From Paractinoplanes atraurantiacus (lineage in GTDB: Bacteria > Actinomycetota > Actinomycetes > Mycobacteriales > Micromonosporaceae), in assembly GCF_900215205.1 (NCBI RefSeq), contig NZ_OBDY01000043.1, positions 1-63,870 on the forward strand: a stretch of DNA of 63,870 nt. The letters run 5' to 3'. The position numbers and the translations under genes are program-made. The notes beneath the pieces were generated by a model. It was not told where the DNA came from and did not search any database. It saw only the letters and a list, made by a program, of their open reading frames with translations. Within the stretch, counting starts at the first letter, position 1. The number at the start of each line of letters is the position of its first letter. Shown piece by piece: positions 1-7,572 of the stretch.

Positions 1-1
1 A

Positions 2-1834
2 CTGCCCGCGATGAGCAAGGACCCCCGCGTCGCGGCCGTGCTCGATCACCCGCTGCAGTCCGAAGAAGTCCTGGAGCAGCGCACCGGCGGCCTGCTGGTG
101 CACCGCACCAAGGCCTCCGACCTGCGCATGGCCGCGGCCATGGAGCATCTGGTGGAGACGCCGGGCAAGCACGCGGTGACCACCGAGGGCCACCCGGACT
201 GGCTGCGCACGACCGTGGCCTGCAAGCTCGAGCCCGGCCAGAAACTCCGCGTCGTCAAGATCGCCGCGTACGGCTGGTCTTCGCACCGCTCGCTGCCGGC
301 CGTCCGTGACCAGGTCGGCGCCGCCCTGGCCAGCGCCCGTCTCGACGGCTGGGAAGGGCTGGTCGACGCCCAGCGCGAATACCTGGACGCGTTCTGGGAC
401 CACTCGGATGTGCGGGTCGAGGGTGACCCGGAGGTGCAGCAGGCGGTCCGCTTCGGCCTGTTCCACACCCTGCAGGCCGGTGCGCGGGCCGAGCAGCGCC
501 CGATCGGCTCCAAGGGCCTGTCCGGCCCCGGCTACGACGGGCACACCTTCTGGGACGCCGAGACCTTCGTGCTCCCGGCGCTGACCTACACCCAGCCGTC
601 CGCGGCGGCCGACGTGCTGCGCTGGCGGCACTCGACCCTGGATCTGGCCCGGGAGCGGGCACAGACCCTCGGCCTGCAGGGCGCCGCGTTCCCGTGGCGC
701 ACCATCCGCGGGCAGGAGTGCTCGGCGTACTGGCCGGCCGGCACCGCCGGCTTCCACATCGGCGCCGACATCGCCGACGCCGTCCGCCGGTACGTGCAGG
801 CCACCGGCGACTACGACTTCGAGCGCGAGTACGGCCTCGAACTGCTGGTCGAGACGGCCCGGCTGTGGCGCTCGCTCGGGCACCACGACCGGCACGGCCG
901 CTTCCACATCGACGGCGTGACCGGCCCCGACGAGTACACGGCCGTGGTCAACGACAACATCTACACCAACCTGCTGGCCCAGCAGAACCTGCTGACCGCG
1001 GCCGACGCCGCCAAGCGTCACCCGGACCTGGCCCGCAAGCTCGGTGTCGACGACGAGGAGACGGCGAGCTGGCGCGACGCGGCGGCCTCGGTGCACATCC
1101 CGTACGACCGCGAACTCGGTGTGCACCAGCAGTCGGAAGGCTTCACCCGGCTGCAGGAGTGGGACTTCGAGAACACCCCGCCCGAGGCCTACCCGCTGCT
1201 GCTCAACTACCCGTACTTCGACCTGTACCGCAAGCAGGTGGTCAAGCAGGCCGACCTGGTCATGGCGATGTACATCCGCGGTGACGCGTTCACCCCGGAG
1301 GAGAAGGCCCGCAACTTCGCCTACTACGACGCCCGCACCGTCCGCGACTCGTCGCTGTCGGCCTGCATCCAGGCCGTCATGGCGGCCGAGACCGGGCACC
1401 TGGAGCTCGCGCACGACTATCTGGGCGAGGCCGCCCTGATGGACCTGCACGACCTGCACCAGAACTCCCGCGACGGCCTGCACATCGCCTCGCTGGCCGG
1501 CACCTGGATCTCGTTGGTGGCCGGGCTCGGCGGCATGCGCGACTTCAACGGCCAGCTGTCCTTCGCGCCCCGGCTGCCCAGCCGGATCAACGCGCTGGAC
1601 TTCTCCCTGCTCTGGCGCGGCCTGCGCCTGCGGGTCAACGTCACGCCCGAGGAGGTCACGTACTCCCTGCGCAACGGTGGCGGCTCGGCCCGGCTGGTGC
1701 TGCTGCACCACGGCAAGGAGGTCGAGGTCACCCAGGTCAAGCCGGTGACCGTGCCCAACCCGCCGGCGATCCAGGCCGGCCCGTCGCCGGCCCAGCCCGC
1801 CGGGCGGGCCCCGGTGCGCCGCGCGACCGCCTGA
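2..1834 (+). CDS. GH65 family glycoside phosphorylase/hydrolase, 5' end outside window
   Basis: The reading frame is open from the first bases of the window, so the first visible ATG (position 11) is probably internal. About 610 residues are visible, whereas GH65 enzymes (maltose, trehalose and kojibiose phosphorylases, and acid trehalases) are usually about 750-800 residues. The alpha/alpha-barrel catalytic domain is present, with the motif GVTGPDEYTAVVNDN holding the family general-acid Glu (codon near 932) and the aromatic-rich sugar-binding stretch HTFWDAETFVLP. The small C-terminal beta-sandwich follows, and the last 30 residues are a Pro/Ala-rich tail. Members act in the cytoplasm on alpha-linked disaccharides. 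Phosphorylase versus hydrolase and the exact linkage cannot be decided from this fragment. A strong terminator follows. Confidence 0.85.
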   Translation: MPAMSKDPRVAAVLDHPLQSEEVLEQRTGGLLVHRTKASDLRMAAAMEHLVETPGKHAVTTEGHPDWLRTTVACKLEPGQKLRVVKIAAYGWSSHRSLPAVRDQVGAALASARLDGWEGLVDAQREYLDAFWDHSDVRVEGDPEVQQAVRFGLFHTLQAGARAEQRPIGSKGLSGPGYDGHTFWDAETFVLPALTYTQPSAAADVLRWRHSTLDLARERAQTLGLQGAAFPWRTIRGQECSAYWPAGTAGFHIGADIADAVRRYVQATGDYDFEREYGLELLVETARLWRSLGHHDRHGRFHIDGVTGPDEYTAVVNDNIYTNLLAQQNLLTAADAAKRHPDLARKLGVDDEETASWRDAAASVHIPYDRELGVHQQSEGFTRLQEWDFENTPPEAYPLLLNYPYFDLYRKQVVKQADLVMAMYIRGDAFTPEEKARNFAYYDARTVRDSSLSACIQAVMAAETGHLELAHDYLGEAALMDLHDLHQNSRDGLHIASLAGTWISLVAGLGGMRDFNGQLSFAPRLPSRINALDFSLLWRGLRLRVNVTPEEVTYSLRNGGGSARLVLLHHGKEVEVTQVKPVTVPNPPAIQAGPSPAQPAGRAPVRRATA

Positions 1835-1851
1835 TTTCACGAAGCACGAAA

Positions 1852-1882
1852 AACGCCCCCCGGTCCTCGACCGGGGGGCGTT
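1852..1882. terminator. Bidirectional hairpin terminator
   Basis: A perfect 14-bp stem (1852-1865 with 1869-1882) closes on a 3-nt loop, with an A-run on the left and a T-rich right flank. It sits between the convergent GH65 gene and the secreted-protein gene ending at 1896, so it probably stops transcription from both sides. Confidence 0.85.
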
Positions 1883-1895
1883 CATGTTTCACGTT

Positions 1896-2924
1896 CTAGA
1901 GCATCGACACATGCACGTGGTCGGTGTGGTCGCTGGGCCCGTGATAGGCCCTCCACTCGCCCTCGGAGGGGAACCAGATCTGCTTGTACCAGATCACGTA
2001 ATAGATGCCGAGCCGGTCCGCGTTGCGGACCAGGAACGCCATCAGGTTGTTCCCGTACTCCTTCATGTCCGCGTTGTGCGCGACCGCGAATCCGCTGTCC
2101 TGCAGCGACCAGTCACAGGCCCGGCCCTTGGGATGCTCGAACGGCCCGCCGTCGCGGTGACAGCCCACGAATCTGTCGAAGCCCGCCTTCTTCGTCTCTT
2201 TGTACATATTCAATGTACGGGCGGTGATGCAGCCGTTGGTCGTCGGATCCTGGACCGTGCACGACTCGGGCGAGAAGCCGCCCTCGGAGTTACGCGGCGC
2301 GGGCTTGGCTTTCGGAGATGAGGCGAGCACGTGGCCCTGGGTGAGCCCCTCGCCGCCGACCAGGTTGAGGGCCTGGTTGGCCGCCTCTTTCTGCTTCTGC
2401 ATCGCGACGAGATTGGTCTTCTGCTTCTTGACCTCGGAGTCCAGTGCGACCTTGGACTTCGTGACCTCGTCGATCGCCTTGTTGAGCTCGGCGAGCTTCC
2501 GGTCGTGCTCGGTGTTGATCTCCTCGAGCGACATCGCCCGGGCCAGGAAGTCGTCCGAGCCCTTGCTGCTGAGCAGGAAGCTGGCCGCGTTGAGCTGGCC
2601 GAACCGGTACTGCTGGTTGGCGATCGCGTTGACCTCCGGGATCAGCTCGTTGCGCCGGGCCTCGGCCGCCTTGATCTTGCCGGCGAGGGCCTTCTGCGCG
2701 GCCGTGGACTTGGCCACGGCGCCCTTGGCCTGGACGAACCGGCGGTTGGACGACTCGATCAACTCGTCCAGGGTCTGGTTTTCCTTGCCGGCCGCCTCGT
2801 CCGGTGCCGCGGAGGTCCCGTCGCCGGGCTCGGCGTAGGCCGGAGAAATGGGCGAGGCCAGGAAAGCGACAGACACGAGCGGCGCCAGGGCAAGCATCAG
2901 CCACCGGCGGGGTCGTACGGTCAT
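1896..2924 (-). CDS. Secreted coiled-coil protein with ARB-07466-like C-terminal domain, paralogue 1
   Basis: 342 residues. The N-terminus is a signal peptide (RRWLMLALAPLVSVAFLA, then an AYA-like cleavage site near residue 31). Residues about 50-185 form a long Ala/Glu/Lys-rich coiled coil like those of secreted cell-wall hydrolase partners. Residues about 215-342 are a compact domain with Cys pairs, the motif FEHPKGRACDWS and a C-terminal DHTDHVHVSM. That His/Asp-rich ending resembles the peptidase-like fold of the actinobacterial ARB-07466 family, so a murein role is plausible but unproven. An AGGAAGG ribosome site (2931-2937) decides the ATG start. Expression is predicted to be under the ydaO-type riboswitch just upstream. 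It is a clear paralogue of the divergent gene at 3410. Confidence 0.85.
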   Translation of the reverse strand: MTVRPRRWLMLALAPLVSVAFLASPISPAYAEPGDGTSAAPDEAAGKENQTLDELIESSNRRFVQAKGAVAKSTAAQKALAGKIKAAEARRNELIPEVNAIANQQYRFGQLNAASFLLSSKGSDDFLARAMSLEEINTEHDRKLAELNKAIDEVTKSKVALDSEVKKQKTNLVAMQKQKEAANQALNLVGGEGLTQGHVLASSPKAKPAPRNSEGGFSPESCTVQDPTTNGCITARTLNMYKETKKAGFDRFVGCHRDGGPFEHPKGRACDWSLQDSGFAVAHNADMKEYGNNLMAFLVRNADRLGIYYVIWYKQIWFPSEGEWRAYHGPSDHTDHVHVSML

Positions 2925-2942
2925 GCAGGTTCCTTCCGGTTA

Positions 2943-3055
2943 ACCGCCGACCGGGTTAGCTGACGGGTTCGGGACGGAAGCGATCCCTACCGCTGACGCG
3001 GATGCACCCCATGACTGACCTGGTTCCCCGGCTCGCCTCTCGGCGATTGGGCGGT
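2943..3055 (-). ncRNA. ydaO-type c-di-AMP riboswitch (leftward copy)
   Basis: On the minus strand the conserved blocks of the ydaO/yuaA class occur in order: GAGCCGGGGAACCA, then GGGGTGCATCCGCG, GCGGTAGGGATC, and CCGAACCCGTCAGCTAACC. An outer P1 pairing of ACCGCC (3050-3055) with GGCGGT (2943-2948) encloses them. It ends a few bases before the ribosome site of the gene starting at 2924. The class is established to bind cyclic di-AMP, and in actinobacteria it usually precedes cell-wall remodelling genes such as rpfA. Confidence 0.9.
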
Positions 3056-3281
3056 GGCCGCCGGCACCTCGGGGGCGGTGCCTGGTTGGGCGGGCCGGCG
3101 GCCAGTTTACCCGAGAACAAGGCAGGCTTCAGGCCTCGTAAAACAGTATTCGCGTGTTCCACCTGTGACATTGCGTAATTGCGACTACAGTGCGTCGCCA
3201 TTCAATTGCGTCGCGTGTGATAACTGTCGATCGTTCGATGTCTTCGGTATGGTCGGTGCCGGTCCCCACCCCCAGGGGATC
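3056..3281. promoter_or_regulatory. Divergent promoter region between two riboswitches
   Basis: About 226 bp separate the two divergent riboswitches and must hold both promoters. The stretch 3120-3240 is clearly more AT-rich than the surroundings. I cannot assign -35/-10 boxes with confidence, and no convincing gene lies here. Confidence 0.5.
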
Positions 3282-3392
3282 GCCGCCTAATCGTTTTCGA
3301 ACGAGCCGGGGAACCAATCTTTCCGGGGTGAATCCGCGCGAGCGGTAGGGATCACTTCCGTCCCGAACCCGTCAGCTAACTCGGTCGGCGGC
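3282..3392 (+). ncRNA. ydaO-type c-di-AMP riboswitch (rightward copy)
   Basis: The same ordered motifs as the leftward copy are present on the plus strand: ACGAGCCGGGGAACCAA (about 3301-3317), GGGGTGAATCCGCG, GCGGTAGGGATCACTTCC, and CCGAACCCGTCAGCTAAC (3363-3380). Terminal pairing of GCCGCC (3282-3287) with GGCGGC (3387-3392) closes the element. It lies directly upstream of the ribosome site of the secreted-protein gene at 3410. The ligand is inferred from the established class. Confidence 0.92.
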
Positions 3393-3409
3393 CGACGGAA
3401 GGAACAAGT

Positions 3410-4468
3410 GTGCGGCAGAAGACTGTCCGGCGACGATTGGCAGCCACCCTGGCGATGCTCGTCGCGATCTCTGGCCTCGCGTTGGCGAGCCCGGCGTCGG
3501 CCGCGCCGGGTGACACCGGCGACGACGGCGAGGGCGCCCCCAAGACCCTCATCCAGCAGCTCGAGGCCGCCTCCAAGGGCTTCGTCGAGGCCAAGGAGGC
3601 GCTGGAGCGGTCGCGCAAGCGCCAGACCGAGCTCGCCGCCAAGCTCAAGGAGCTCGACAAGCAGATCGCCCCGCGCCAGGCCGCGCTGGACGACATCATC
3701 CAGCAGTCCTACCGCACCGGGCGGCTCGGCCCGATGAGCGCGCTGCTCGCGGCCCAGGGGTCCGAGGGCTTCCTCGACCGGGCCGAGACGCTCGAGACGA
3801 TCGCGGTCAAGGAGAACGCGGCGGTGGCGTCGCTCAAGACCACCCGCGACGCCCAGCAGGCGGCGAAGGTGGCCATCGACACCGAGGTGCGCAACGAGCA
3901 GAAGCAGGTCGCCCTCATGGCCAAGCGCAAGGTGCAGGCCGAGAGCGCCCTCAAGGCCGCCAACACCGGCGGGGACGACAAGACCGGCGAGGACGCCCCG
4001 CAGTCGAGTGACAAGGCCGTCAGCAGCTCCAGCAAGCAGAAGGCGGGTGCGGCGCCGCGCAACTCCGACGGCTCATTGCCGTCCGAGAGCTGCTCCGAGC
4101 CCGATCCCACCACGAGCGGGTGCCTGAGTCCTCGTACGCTCAATGCCCTCAAGCAGGCGCAGGCGGACGGCTTCACCCGCTTCGTCGCCTGTTTCCGCGA
4201 GCAGAACAGCGGCGAGCATCCCAAGGGCAAGGCCTGCGACTTCGCCGCCGACAAGAACGGCTTCGGCGGCGTCGCCACGGGCGCGAGCAAGACGTACGGC
4301 ACCAATCTCGCGAACTACTTCATCAACAACGCGGACCGGCTGGGCGTGCTCTACGTCATCTGGTTCGAGCGGATCTGGCTGCCGAGCAGTGGCTGGAAGG
4401 CGTACACCCGAGGAAACGGCGACCCTTCCAGCGACCACACGAACCACGTGCACTTGTCCATGCGCTGA
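3410..4468 (+). CDS. Secreted coiled-coil protein with ARB-07466-like C-terminal domain, paralogue 2
   Basis: 352 residues, GTG start chosen because GGAAGGA (3397-3403) is correctly spaced. Signal peptide with a SPASAAPG cleavage region, coiled coil at about residues 45-190, a low-complexity Ser/Lys/Asp linker at about 190-225, and a C-terminal domain of about 125 residues with GEHPKGKACDFA and terminal DHTNHVHLSMR. Domain order and C-terminal motifs match paralogue 1 (1896-2924), but the linker is longer. Both are probably exported and act at the cell wall. The gene follows a c-di-AMP riboswitch, so it should respond to cell-envelope or osmotic signalling. Catalytic activity has not been shown from the sequence. 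Confidence 0.85.
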   Translation: MRQKTVRRRLAATLAMLVAISGLALASPASAAPGDTGDDGEGAPKTLIQQLEAASKGFVEAKEALERSRKRQTELAAKLKELDKQIAPRQAALDDIIQQSYRTGRLGPMSALLAAQGSEGFLDRAETLETIAVKENAAVASLKTTRDAQQAAKVAIDTEVRNEQKQVALMAKRKVQAESALKAANTGGDDKTGEDAPQSSDKAVSSSSKQKAGAAPRNSDGSLPSESCSEPDPTTSGCLSPRTLNALKQAQADGFTRFVACFREQNSGEHPKGKACDFAADKNGFGGVATGASKTYGTNLANYFINNADRLGVLYVIWFERIWLPSSGWKAYTRGNGDPSSDHTNHVHLSMR

Positions 4469-4498
4469 GCTTCGCTCAGCGGGGCGATCGCCTTGTAA

Positions 4499-4573
4499 CC
4501 GGTGAGATGGGGCGCGATTTTCCGTCGTCCGCAAACCCCGCGGCCGTCGAAAAACCGAGCCCCATCTCACCGG
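4499..4573. terminator. Long inverted repeat, likely bidirectional terminator
   Basis: A perfect 15-bp inverted repeat, CCGGTGAGATGGGGC (4499-4513) and its complement (4559-4573), flanks a 45-bp spacer with internal GC-rich pairing and short T and A runs. It sits between convergent genes ending at 4468 and 4587. The spacer is longer than in a classical intrinsic terminator. Confidence 0.55.
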
Positions 4574-4586
4574 CGGCGATCGCGGG

Positions 4587-5360
4587 TCACTTGCGTACGT
4601 AGGTCTCGTACTCCTTCATGACGTCATCGGTCGGGCCGTCGGCGCGGATCACGCCCGACTCGAGCCAGATGCTCCGCTCGCAGGTGTCGCGGATCGACTG
4701 CTCGCTGTGGCTCACCAGGAAGACCGTGCCGGCCTCCTGGCGCAGGTCACGCACCCGCTGCTCGCTGCGCTTGCGGAATTTCGCGTCACCGGTGGCCAGC
4801 GCCTCGTCGATCAGCAGCACGTCGTGCTTCTTGGCGGCGGCGATCGAGAAGCGCAGCCGGGCCGCCATGCCGGAGGAGTACGTCTTCATCGGCAGCGAGC
4901 TGAAGTCGCCCCGCTCGTCGATGCCGGAGAACTCGATGATCTCCTCGGTGCGCTCCTTGACCTGGGCCGGCGTCATGCCCATGGCCAGGCAGCCGAGCTC
5001 GACGTTTTTCACGCCGGAGAGGTCGTTCATCAGCACGGCGTTCACGCCCAGCAGCGACGGCTGGCCGGCCGCGTAGATCGCGCCGCCCCGCTCGACCGGC
5101 AGCAGACCGGCGATCGCCCGCAGCAGCGTCGACTTGCCGGAGCCGTTGGTGCCGATCAGGCCGATCGCCTCGCCGCGGTAGGCGACGAAGTTGACGCCCT
5201 TGACCGCGTGCACCTCGCGCACGGCCGCGCTCTTCTTGCCGGTCACGATGCGCTTGAGGCTCGCCAGCGGGCTGTTGGCGCCCGGCGCCACCGAACCGTA
5301 GATGCGGTAGACGATGTGCGCGTTGTCCGCGATGACCGTAGGAATCCGCTCGTCAGCCAC
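4587..5360 (-). CDS. Polysaccharide-export ABC transporter, ATP-binding subunit (Wzt/TagH-like)
   Basis: 257 residues from a GTG start at 5360 that overlaps the permease stop; an upstream in-frame ATG at 5402 would lie inside the permease gene. It contains Walker A (GTNGSGKST), the unusual signature YSSGMAARLRFSIA typical of Wzt/TagH/RfbE-type exporters, Walker B (VLLIDEALATGD) and a switch His (LVSHSEQS). It lacks the extra C-terminal O-antigen recognition domain seen in some Wzt proteins. With the adjacent ABC-2 permease it should export an undecaprenyl-linked glycan or teichoic-acid-like polymer. The substrate is not shown by the sequence. The pseudaminic-acid-like sugar encoded at 38-61 kb is one possible component of it. 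Confidence 0.88.
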   Translation of the reverse strand: MADERIPTVIADNAHIVYRIYGSVAPGANSPLASLKRIVTGKKSAAVREVHAVKGVNFVAYRGEAIGLIGTNGSGKSTLLRAIAGLLPVERGGAIYAAGQPSLLGVNAVLMNDLSGVKNVELGCLAMGMTPAQVKERTEEIIEFSGIDERGDFSSLPMKTYSSGMAARLRFSIAAAKKHDVLLIDEALATGDAKFRKRSEQRVRDLRQEAGTVFLVSHSEQSIRDTCERSIWLESGVIRADGPTDDVMKEYETYVRK

Positions 5361-6249
5361 GGCCGTAGCCCTTCTCTCCGCGCCAGAAGTACACGTATCC
5401 ACCGATGCCCACGAAGGCCGTCCAGATCACCGCGTACGTCCAGAGGCGCAGCGGCGAGGCGGCCAGCGTCACGTTCTCCATCAGGGCGTGCCTGATCAGC
5501 TCGATGAAGACCAGCATCGGGTTGGCCTCGACCAGGGCGAGCTGCCAGCCGCTGATCCGGTCGGAGAAGAAGGTGACCGGGTAGAGGACCGCGGAACCGT
5601 ACATCCAGATCCGCATGATGTACGGAATCAGCTGCCGGATGTCGGTGATCTTGGCGCAGAGCCGGGACACGAAGAGCGCCAGGCCCGAGTTGAAGATCGC
5701 CTGAAGGACCAGGGCGGGCAGGACCAGCAACCACTCCACGGTGATCGGCTCGCCGGTGAGCAGGATGATCGCGATCAGCACGGCCATCGAGGCGATCATG
5801 TTGCGGACCTCGACCAGCGAGATCGCGATGGGCAGGCTGGCTCGGGGGAAGTGCAGCGCCCGGATCAGGTTGATGTTCGAGGTGATCGCCATGGCGCCGG
5901 CCTGGACCACCGATTGGGTGAATCCGAAGATGAAGACACCGGCGCACAGGTACGCGATGAAGTTGTCGGTGTCCTGCTTCGTGTTGAGCAGAACGCCGAA
6001 GATCACGTAGTAGACGCCGGCGTTGATCAGCGGGGTCAGCACCTGCCAGACCGCGCCCAGCCTGGTGGTGCCCAGCGAGGCGCTCACCTTGGCGTTGGCG
6101 AAGGCCGCGATGAAGTGCCGGTAGGACCAGAGATGCCGGGTGTACTCGGCTATGCCGGGGAGTCGCCCGGCCGCTGTCAAGCCGTTCCGCCGGGCCAGCT
6201 CCTTGAGCGATTGCCCGGTCTCGGAATCGGCGACCGCCGTCTGAGCCAT
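5353..6249 (-). CDS. ABC-2 type polysaccharide exporter permease (Wzm/TagG-like)
   Basis: 298 residues from the ATG at 6249, chosen over an in-frame start 66 nt upstream because the protein then begins MAQTAVADSE and GGAG lies 9 nt ahead. About six membrane segments follow a cytoplasmic N-terminal helix. The stretch SLGTTRLGAVWQVLTPLINA is characteristic of ABC-2 polyol/polysaccharide permeases. It overlaps the ATPase gene by 8 nt, so the two are translationally coupled. Role: the membrane channel of a glycan exporter. Confidence 0.88.
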   Translation of the reverse strand: MAQTAVADSETGQSLKELARRNGLTAAGRLPGIAEYTRHLWSYRHFIAAFANAKVSASLGTTRLGAVWQVLTPLINAGVYYVIFGVLLNTKQDTDNFIAYLCAGVFIFGFTQSVVQAGAMAITSNINLIRALHFPRASLPIAISLVEVRNMIASMAVLIAIILLTGEPITVEWLLVLPALVLQAIFNSGLALFVSRLCAKITDIRQLIPYIMRIWMYGSAVLYPVTFFSDRISGWQLALVEANPMLVFIELIRHALMENVTLAASPLRLWTYAVIWTAFVGIGGYVYFWRGEKGYGRG

Positions 6250-6414
6250 GGGGTGGTGCTCCGATCTCGTCGGCCCGTGGGGGGTGCCGGGCCCTGGTTC
6301 TTTCCGCGAGAACACTTAAGCAGCATGTCAAGCCGCCGTCGATGGAACGCCTTCGTATCGACGTGCGGAAGGTTATCCGACCGAACGGCGGAACGCAACC
6401 GTTACGTCCTGGCG

Positions 6415-6420
6415 TATAGT
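6415..6420 (+). promoter_or_regulatory. Probable -10 box of a leaderless TetR-type transcript
   Basis: TATAGT ends 6 nt before the GTG at 6427. That spacing places the transcript start at or next to the start codon, as in actinobacterial leaderless mRNAs. No ribosome site precedes the GTG. Confidence 0.55.
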
Positions 6421-6426
6421 GACCGA

Positions 6427-7029
6427 GTGGCAACTGGAAAGCGCGCACCAGCCGGAGCGGCTGTGCTCCGAGGCGACATCACCGTAGCGATTCGCAACGC
6501 CGTGATGCACGAGCTCGCCGAGGTCGGTTACGGCAGGCTCTCCATCGAGGCGGTGGCGCGCCGCGCCGGCGTGGGCAAAACGGCAATCTACCGTCGCTGG
6601 GGCAACAAACTCGAGATGGTCCTCGAGATCGTTTCCGATGTCGCGGGACGGAGCGTCCCGCTGCCCGACACCGGAAGCTTCGCGGGCGATCTCCAATTGA
6701 TCATGATGATCGTCCACCGGGCCCTCCAACACCGTATCGCGTCGCAGATCATCCCCGACCTGATGGCCGAGGCGGCCCGCAACCCGCAGATCGCCGAGAC
6801 CCTCCAGGCGGCGCTGCACACCCACCAGCAGGCGGTCGGCGAAAAGCTGGTCGGCCAGGCGATCGCCCGCGGCGAACTGCCCGAGGGCACCGACCCCGAG
6901 GTCGCCGTCGACATGATCCTGGGCCCGCTGTACTGGCGCCTGGCGGTCTCCCGCTCGCCGATGCCGGACGACTACCTGGAGAAGCTCACCACGGCCGTCA
7001 CGGCCGCCCTGAAGTCGACCGCGCCCTGA
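6427..7029 (+). CDS. TetR family transcriptional regulator
   Basis: 200 residues from the GTG at 6427. The N-terminal helix-turn-helix (about residues 20-65) includes LSIEAVARRAGVGKTAIYRRWGN, the usual TetR recognition helix. The C-terminal ligand domain has ASQIIPDLMAEAARNPQIA, common in actinobacterial TetR_C families. It diverges from the glycan exporter operon, whose promoter it may control. The ligand is unknown. Confidence 0.85.
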   Translation: MATGKRAPAGAAVLRGDITVAIRNAVMHELAEVGYGRLSIEAVARRAGVGKTAIYRRWGNKLEMVLEIVSDVAGRSVPLPDTGSFAGDLQLIMMIVHRALQHRIASQIIPDLMAEAARNPQIAETLQAALHTHQQAVGEKLVGQAIARGELPEGTDPEVAVDMILGPLYWRLAVSRSPMPDDYLEKLTTAVTAALKSTAP

Positions 7030-7094
7030 GAAAAGCTTTCATCCGGCCCCGCGGCGCCGAAGGTAGGGGACCCGTCCCCGACCCCGGAGCCCCG

Positions 7095-7445
7095 ATGCGC
7101 CACCACCCCGAACAGCACCTCGACATGACCGTCCTGGACACCGCCGCCCTGCTCGCCATCGCCATGCGCGAGCTGAAGGCGGGCGACGGCCCGCTGGGCG
7201 TCGCCGCGCCGAAGAAGACCGACCCGGTCGGCTCCTGACGCAGCGCCGACGGCACGGTCCGTCTGGACATCAGGACCGACGGCACGTACGCGGGAACGGT
7301 GGCCGGCCGCAAGAGGGCCGCACACGGCACATATCGGCTGGACGGCTCGACGATGACGCTGCGGGACGACTCGGGCCTGAAGACCCCGGTGACCGTGGGC
7401 CACGGCGTGCTGGAGATGGCGGGGCACCGCCTCGGGCCGGCCTGA
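7095..7445 (+). pseudogene. Atu4866-domain protein interrupted by one in-frame TGA
   Basis: An ATG at 7095 (GGAG 5 nt upstream) opens a frame that meets TGA at 7236 after 47 codons and then continues in the same frame without interruption to TGA at 7443. The downstream part reads SADGTVRLDIRTDGTYAG... and RLDGSTMTLRDDSGLKTPV, the pattern of the small beta-sheet Atu4866 family. In that family a Trp sits where the TGA is found (GSW before the DG motif), so a single TGG-to-TGA change explains the break. Restored, the product would be 116 residues. Function of the family is unknown. A sequencing error or very recent mutation is possible. Confidence 0.65.
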
Positions 7446-7457
7446 TCGCTCGACGGG

Positions 7458-7485
7458 TTTTCCACAGCGCCGACATTCGTCCACA
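7458..7485 (+). other. Pair of degenerate DnaA-box-like sites
   Basis: TTTTCCACA (7458-7466) and TCGTCCACA (7477-7485) lie 19 bp apart in the same orientation, each one or two changes from the actinobacterial DnaA box TTGTCCACA. The arrangement resembles the better pair at 14539-14565. Function uncertain. Confidence 0.3.
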
Positions 7486-7572
7486 GGGCGCCCCCGCGGG
7501 TTCGCTCCTACGCGTTGATCGCGTCAGACTGGAGCGGGACGGGGGCCCCCGGGAGGGTGGGCGCTGGACTGG

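Noticed and set aside
5314..7029. A 571-codon frame including the TetR regulator
   Set aside because: The first about 370 codons overlap the ABC exporter antisense and are compositional. The TetR domain starts at the GTG 6427 with a good -10 box.
7236..7238. TGA read as selenocysteine
   Set aside because: The replaced residue in the family is Trp, not Cys, no SECIS-like hairpin was recognised next to the codon, and the fold is not a redox protein.
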